From NCBI GenBank assembly GCA_039927975.1, contig JBDSTZ010000510.1, positions 1 through 19,155 of the forward strand: DNA of 19,155 nucleotides, read 5' to 3'. The DNA is from JBDSTZ01 sp039927975 (lineage in GTDB: Bacteria; Pseudomonadota; Gammaproteobacteria; Burkholderiales; Burkholderiaceae_D). The notes below the pieces were generated by a model, which saw only the letters and a program-made list of their open reading frames with translations, had not been told where the DNA came from and ran no database searches. Numbering within the stretch: position 1 is the stretch's first letter; each line of letters opens with the position of its first letter. Below, one piece after another: positions 14,714-19,155 of the stretch. The position numbers and the translations under genes were made by a program.

Positions 14714-15202
14714 ATGGAACGAGTTAAAGACTTCTTCGGCAGCTTCATGCTGACCGAACTGATCAAGGGCATGGCCCTGACGGGGAAATACATGTTCTCC
14801 CGTAAGATCACGGTGCAGTACCCGGAAGAGAAGACCCCGATGTCGCCTCGCTTCCGCGGTCTGCACGCGCTGCGCCGCTACCCCAACGGCGAAGAGCGCT
14901 GCATCGCCTGCAAACTGTGCGAAGCGGTGTGCCCGGCAATGGCCATCACGATCGAATCGGAACAGCGCGACGACGGTTCGCGCCGCACCACGCGCTACGA
15001 CATCGACCTGACCAAGTGCATCTTCTGCGGTTTCTGCGAAGAGTCCTGCCCGGTCGATTCGATCGTCGAGACCCACGTGCTGGAATACCACGGCGAAAAG
15101 CGCGGCGACCTGTATTACACCAAAGAGATGCTGCTTGCCGTCGGCGACCGCTACGAAAACGAGATCGCTGCCGCCCGCGCGGCGGACGCTCCGTACCGCT
15201 AA
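14714..15202 (+). CDS. nuoI: NADH-quinone oxidoreductase subunit I
   Basis: 162 aa, 23 kDa-type ferredoxin subunit with clusters N6a and N6b, which bridge NuoG to N2 in NuoB. Two CxxCxxCxxxCP motifs are visible: Cys63/66/69/73 (CIACKLCEAVCP) and Cys102/105/108/112 (CIFCGFCEESCP). An amphipathic N-terminal helix (MERVKDFFGSFML) lies on the membrane in homologues. The ATG at 14714 is used because it has a well-spaced AAGGGA and gives the length usual in Burkholderiales. nuoJ follows after 24 nt. Confidence 0.97.
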   Translation: MERVKDFFGSFMLTELIKGMALTGKYMFSRKITVQYPEEKTPMSPRFRGLHALRRYPNGEERCIACKLCEAVCPAMAITIESEQRDDGSRRTTRYDIDLTKCIFCGFCEESCPVDSIVETHVLEYHGEKRGDLYYTKEMLLAVGDRYENEIAAARAADAPYR

Positions 15203-15226
15203 TAACTGTAGGCCCCTGGGTTAGTC

Positions 15227-15898
15227 ATGGAATTTAAAACTGCATTGTTCTACGTGTTCTCGGCCATCATGATATTGGCCGCGACCCGCGTTATCACAGC
15301 GCGCAATCCGGTCCACGCCGCGTTGTTCCTGGTGCTCGCGTTCTTCAACGCGGCCGGCATCTGGATGCTGCTCAAGGCCGAGTTCCTCGCCATCGTGCTG
15401 GTGCTCGTCTACGTCGGCGCCGTGATGGTGCTGTTCCTCTTCGTCGTGATGATGCTCGACATTAATCTCGACAAGATGCGCGAAGGCTTCTGGGGCTACC
15501 TGCCGATCGCCAGCGCGATCGGCGCCCTGATCGTGCTGGAAATGGCCGCCGTGCTGTGGCGCGGCATCGACCGCGACCTGCAGGCGCCTGTCGCCGGCAG
15601 TGTGATCGGCGGCACCAAGCAGCTCGGCATCCTGATCTACACGCGCTATATTTACGGCTTTGAAATTGCCGCGGCGATCTTGCTCGTGGCGATTATCGCC
15701 GCCGTGGCGCTGACCCTGCGCAAGCGCAAGGACACCAAGGCCTTCGATCCGGCCGACGCCGTGCGTGTCAAGCGCAACGACCGTCTGCGCATCGTCAAGA
15801 TGGCCTCGATCGACCAGCCGGCGCTCGACGCCGCCTCCAAGGCCGCGGCCGTGGCCGCCGCCGAAGCCCAGGATGCCAAGACCAAGGAACCAACATGA
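15227..15898 (+). CDS. nuoJ: NADH-quinone oxidoreductase subunit J
   Basis: 223 aa with five membrane helices (about 5-22, 30-49, 53-78, 92-111, 143-165). The third contains VLVYVGAVMVLFLFVVMML, the family signature that forms the flexible pi-bulge helix near the E-channel. A cytoplasmic tail of about 58 residues (166-223) is basic, then Ala/Lys-rich and probably disordered. The TGA overlaps the nuoK ATG as ATGA. Confidence 0.96.
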   Translation: MEFKTALFYVFSAIMILAATRVITARNPVHAALFLVLAFFNAAGIWMLLKAEFLAIVLVLVYVGAVMVLFLFVVMMLDINLDKMREGFWGYLPIASAIGALIVLEMAAVLWRGIDRDLQAPVAGSVIGGTKQLGILIYTRYIYGFEIAAAILLVAIIAAVALTLRKRKDTKAFDPADAVRVKRNDRLRIVKMASIDQPALDAASKAAAVAAAEAQDAKTKEPT

Positions 15899-16203
15899 CC
15901 CTCTCGCTCGCACACTACCTGGTTCTGGGCGCGATCCTGTTCGCGATCTCGATCGTCGGGATCTTCCTGAACCGTAAAAATATCATCGTCTTGCTGATGG
16001 CCATCGAATTGATGCTGCTGGCGGTCAACCTGAATTTCGTCGCCTTCTCGCACTACCTGGGCGACGCGGCCGGCCAGATTTTCGTGTTCTTCATCCTGAC
16101 CGTGGCCGCGGCCGAATCGGCGATCGGCCTGGCCATCCTGGTGGTCCTGTTCCGTAACCTGGACACGATCAACGTGGAAGAGCTCGACAGCCTCAAGGGC
16201 TAA
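15895..16203 (+). CDS. nuoK: NADH-quinone oxidoreductase subunit K
   Basis: 102 aa, three membrane helices, MrpC-like. The two membrane glutamates needed for proton transfer in homologues are present: Glu38 in MAIELMLLAVNLNF and Glu74 in AAAESAIGLAILV (E. coli Glu36 and Glu72). It has normal length and overlaps nuoJ by 4 nt. A 65-nt gap with an AAGG ribosome site leads to nuoL. Confidence 0.97.
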   Translation: MTLSLAHYLVLGAILFAISIVGIFLNRKNIIVLLMAIELMLLAVNLNFVAFSHYLGDAAGQIFVFFILTVAAAESAIGLAILVVLFRNLDTINVEELDSLKG

Positions 16204-16268
16204 GCCGGCACGCTTTTGAATACGACGCTGACATTCACTCGATACAAATATAACGATTAAGGTTCAAC

Positions 16269-18359
16269 ATGGCGGGGCAACTTCTTAACCCTAACCTCCT
16301 TTTGGCGGTACCCCTGGCGCCGCTCGCCGGCGCTGCGATCGCGGGCCTGCTGGGCACCAAATTCCTCGGCAACGTGGTCGGTCGCAAGGTCTCGCATTCG
16401 GCCACCATTCTCGGTGTGCTGATCGCGCTGATCCTGTCGGTGCAGACGCTGTTGGCGGTGCTCGACGGCGCCGGCTTCAACGGCACCATCTACAACTGGA
16501 TGACGGTCGGCACCTTGAAGATGGAAGTCGGCTTCCAGATCGATGCGCTGTCGGCCATGATGATGTGCGTGGTGACCTTCGTGTCGCTGATGGTGCACAT
16601 CTACACCATCGGCTACATGGCGGAAGACGAGGGCTACAACCGCTTCTTCGCCTACATCTCGCTGTTTACGTTCTCGATGCTGATGCTGGTCATGGCCAAC
16701 AACTTCCTCCAGCTGTTCTTCGGCTGGGAAGCGGTGGGCCTGGTGTCCTACCTGCTGATCGGCTTCTGGTACACCCGTCCGACGGCGATCTTCGCCAACA
16801 TGAAAGCCTTCCTGGTCAACCGCGTGGGCGACTTCGGCTTCATCCTCGGCATTGGCCTGTTGCTGGCCTACGCCGGCACCATGAACTACCAGGAAGTGTT
16901 CGCCAAGCGCGAAGCGCTGGCCGCGATGAGCGTGCTGGCGGCCGGCTGGCCGCTGCTGACCGCCGCCTGCATCTGCCTGTTCATCGGCGCGATGGGCAAG
17001 TCGGCCCAGTTCCCGCTGCACGTCTGGCTGCCCGACTCGATGGAAGGCCCGACCCCGATCTCGGCGCTGATCCACGCCGCCACGATGGTTACCGCCGGCA
17101 TCTTCATGGTGGCCCGCATGTCGCCGCTGTTCGAACTGTCCGACACCGCCTTGTCCTTCGTGCTGGTGATCGGCTCGATCACCGCGCTGTTCATGGGCTT
17201 CCTCGGCATCATCCAGAACGACATCAAGCGCGTGGTCGCCTACTCGACCCTGTCGCAGCTCGGCTACATGACGGTCGCGCTCGGCTCGTCCGCCTACTCG
17301 GTCGCCGTGTTCCACCTGATGACCCACGCCTTCTTCAAGGCGCTGCTGTTCCTTGGCGCCGGCTCGGTCATCATCGGCATGCACCACGACCAGGACATCC
17401 GCAACATGGGTGGCCTCTCCAAGTACATGAAGATCACCTGGATCACCTCGCTGATCGGTTCGCTGGCCCTGATCGGCACGCCGTTCTTCTCCGGTTTCTA
17501 CTCGAAGGACAGCATCATCGAAGCGGTCGCCGCGACCCACATCTGGGGTGCCGGCTTCGCCAACTTCGCCGTGCTGGCCGGCGTGTTCGTCACCGCGTTC
17601 TATTCCTTCCGCATGTACTTCCTGGTGTTCCACGGTGAAGAGCGGTTTGGCAAGGCGCACACCGACGACCATAGCCATGGCCACGATTCGGATGCGCACA
17701 ATGAAGAGGACGCGCATGACGGTCATGACGACCATGGCCACGACGACCACGCCCACCACGGCCTGGCCCCCGGCCAGAAGCCGCACGAGTCGCCGTTCGT
17801 GGTCTGGTTCCCGCTGGTCATGCTGGCGATCCCGTCGGCGCTGATCGGCTATCTGACGATCGGCCCGATGCTGCACGGCGACTTCTTCAAGGGCGTGATT
17901 TTTGTGGGCGAAAACCACGAAGCGATGCACGAGCTGCACGAAGAATTCCATGGCGCGATGGCGATGGCCGTCCACGGCTTCACCTCGCTGCCATTCTTCC
18001 TGGCGCTGGCTGGTGTCGTCTCGGCGTTCTACTGCTACATGGTCAACCCGCGCGTGCCGGCCTGGTTCTACGCCAAGTTCCACGCGGTCCACACGCTGCT
18101 CGACAACAAGTACTACATGGACAAGTTCAACGACGTCGTGTTCTCGGGCGGCGCACGCCTGCTGGGCAACGGCTTGTGGAATGTCGGCGACAAGGCCCTG
18201 ATCGACGGCCTGGTGGTCAACGGCAGCGCCAGGCTGGTGGGCTTCATCTCGACCATCGTGCGGAAATTCCAGACTGGCTATATCTACAACTATGCGTTCG
18301 TGATGATCCTGGGCGTGCTCGCTACGCTGCTGTATTTCTTCCCGTTCTGGCACGCTTAA
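16269..18359 (+). CDS. nuoL: NADH-quinone oxidoreductase subunit L, with His/Asp-rich loop
   Basis: 696 aa antiporter-like proton pump at the far end of the membrane arm, with a C-terminal lateral helix. The key charges Glu154 (FFGWEAVGLVSYLLIG) and Lys244 (GAMGKSAQFPLHVWLPDSMEGPTP) are present, as is the MrpA-like core with LIHAATMVTAGIFM. Residues 464-497 form a loop of 34 residues with 12 His and 12 Asp/Glu, absent from E. coli NuoL (613 aa) and accounting for part of the extra length. It might bind metal; this is inferred from composition only. nuoM follows after 25 nt. Confidence 0.97.
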   Translation: MAGQLLNPNLLLAVPLAPLAGAAIAGLLGTKFLGNVVGRKVSHSATILGVLIALILSVQTLLAVLDGAGFNGTIYNWMTVGTLKMEVGFQIDALSAMMMCVVTFVSLMVHIYTIGYMAEDEGYNRFFAYISLFTFSMLMLVMANNFLQLFFGWEAVGLVSYLLIGFWYTRPTAIFANMKAFLVNRVGDFGFILGIGLLLAYAGTMNYQEVFAKREALAAMSVLAAGWPLLTAACICLFIGAMGKSAQFPLHVWLPDSMEGPTPISALIHAATMVTAGIFMVARMSPLFELSDTALSFVLVIGSITALFMGFLGIIQNDIKRVVAYSTLSQLGYMTVALGSSAYSVAVFHLMTHAFFKALLFLGAGSVIIGMHHDQDIRNMGGLSKYMKITWITSLIGSLALIGTPFFSGFYSKDSIIEAVAATHIWGAGFANFAVLAGVFVTAFYSFRMYFLVFHGEERFGKAHTDDHSHGHDSDAHNEEDAHDGHDDHGHDDHAHHGLAPGQKPHESPFVVWFPLVMLAIPSALIGYLTIGPMLHGDFFKGVIFVGENHEAMHELHEEFHGAMAMAVHGFTSLPFFLALAGVVSAFYCYMVNPRVPAWFYAKFHAVHTLLDNKYYMDKFNDVVFSGGARLLGNGLWNVGDKALIDGLVVNGSARLVGFISTIVRKFQTGYIYNYAFVMILGVLATLLYFFPFWHA

Positions 18360-18384
18360 TTAGACACGCAAAGACAACGACAAC

Positions 18385-19155
18385 ATGATGCAGTCGACGA
18401 TTTCTACCTTTCCTCCCTACCTGAGCCTGGCGATCTGGCTCCCGATCGCGTTCGGTGCGCTGCTGTTTGCCATCGGCCGCGACAAGAACCCGGGCCTGAC
18501 CCGCGTGCTCGCGCTGATCGGCGCGATCATCAGCTTCGCCGTCACGGTGCCGCTGATCACCCACTTCGACAATGCCGCCCATGGCATGCAGTTCGTTGAA
18601 AGCACGCCGTGGATCGGCCGCTTCAACATCCTGTACTCGCTCGGCATCGACGGCCTGTCGCTGTGGTTCGTGCCGCTCACCGCTTTTATTACCGTCATCG
18701 TCGTCATCTCGGCCTGGCAGGTGATCGAGCAGCGCGTGGCCCAGTACATGGGTTCCTTCCTGATCCTGTCGGGCCTGATGGTCGGCGTGTTCTGCGCGCT
18801 CGACGGTCTGCTGTTCTACTTCTTCTTCGAAGCGACCCTGATCCCGATGTTCATCATCATCGGTGTATTCGGTGGCGAGAACCGGGTCTACGCCTCGTTC
18901 AAGTTCTTCCTGTACACCTTCTTCGGATCGTTGCTGACCCTGGTCGCTATCATTTACCTGTACAACGTCTCCGGTGGCAGCTTCAATATCCTCGACTGGC
19001 ACAAGCTGCCGTTGACGATGAAAGAGCAAACCTTCATCTTCATCGCTTTCCTGATGGCCTTCGCGGTCAAGGTCCCGATGTTCCCGGTCCACACCTGGCT
19101 GCCTGACGTGCACGTCGAAGCGCCGACCGGCGGCTCGGCCGTGCTGGCCGCCATC
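18385..19155 (+). CDS. nuoM: NADH-quinone oxidoreductase subunit M, 3' end beyond window
   Basis: The first 257 codons are seen, about half of the expected ~490. It is an antiporter-like proton-pumping subunit. Glu149 (FFFEATLIPMF) and Lys229 (AVKVPMFPVHTWLPDVHVEAPT) match the essential Glu/Lys pair of the family. Two adjacent ATGs (18385 and 18388) could both serve as start; no strong Shine-Dalgarno is seen (AAAGACAACGACAAC upstream). The frame is open to the last base. nuoN is expected beyond the window. Confidence 0.96.
   Translation, partial: MMQSTISTFPPYLSLAIWLPIAFGALLFAIGRDKNPGLTRVLALIGAIISFAVTVPLITHFDNAAHGMQFVESTPWIGRFNILYSLGIDGLSLWFVPLTAFITVIVVISAWQVIEQRVAQYMGSFLILSGLMVGVFCALDGLLFYFFFEATLIPMFIIIGVFGGENRVYASFKFFLYTFFGSLLTLVAIIYLYNVSGGSFNILDWHKLPLTMKEQTFIFIAFLMAFAVKVPMFPVHTWLPDVHVEAPTGGSAVLAAI

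Noticed and set aside
16257..18353. A 698-codon minus-strand frame opposite nuoL
   Set aside because: Antisense shadow of NuoL, rich in His/Gln/Asp/Arg, no membrane or domain signature.

Overview
The window looks like a chromosomal segment of a high-GC betaproteobacterium of the Oxalobacteraceae (Massilia / Duganella / Janthinobacterium type). This is inferred from the order tpiA-secG-tRNA-Leu-nuoA...M, which is typical of Burkholderiales, from the protein sequences, and from the strong GC bias at third codon positions. No mobile element, CRISPR array or rRNA gene is visible.

Left third (1-4670, minus strand): six tightly packed, mostly overlapping genes form a stressosome-type signalling operon. 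Reading leftward from 4670 they are an RsbR-type sensor/scaffold, the scaffold RsbS, the switch kinase RsbT, a fused RsbT-like kinase + SpoIIE/RsbX-type PP2C phosphatase, a histidine kinase with a degenerate RsbT-like N-terminal domain, and a REC-PAS response regulator cut by the window edge. No sigma-B, RsbU, RsbV or RsbW gene is visible. The gene order suggests that RsbT released from the stressosome feeds a two-component output instead of a partner-switching sigma factor. This is the most interesting part of the window.

Middle (4671-6739): a 194-bp divergent intergenic region carries a good sigma-70 promoter for tpiA. It is followed by tpiA (triosephosphate isomerase) and secG (Sec translocon subunit with a Pro/Ala-rich tail). 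A 374-bp non-coding stretch then contains a degenerate ~15-nt tandem repeat. After it come tRNA-Leu(GAG), a candidate terminator, and a 114-bp leader before nuoA.

Right two thirds (6740-19155, plus strand): nuoABCDEFGHIJKL and the first 257 codons of nuoM, the proton-pumping NADH:quinone oxidoreductase (complex I) operon, in the standard proteobacterial order with separate nuoC and nuoD. Iron-sulphur ligands and key membrane charges are present throughout. NuoG lacks the extra N7 cluster, as in most bacteria. NuoL has an unusual His/Asp-rich cytoplasmic-type loop. The complex oxidises NADH, reduces quinone and pumps protons. TpiA supplies glycolytic flux, and SecG helps insert membrane proteins. 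Any functional link between these genes and the divergent stress module is only inferred from position.
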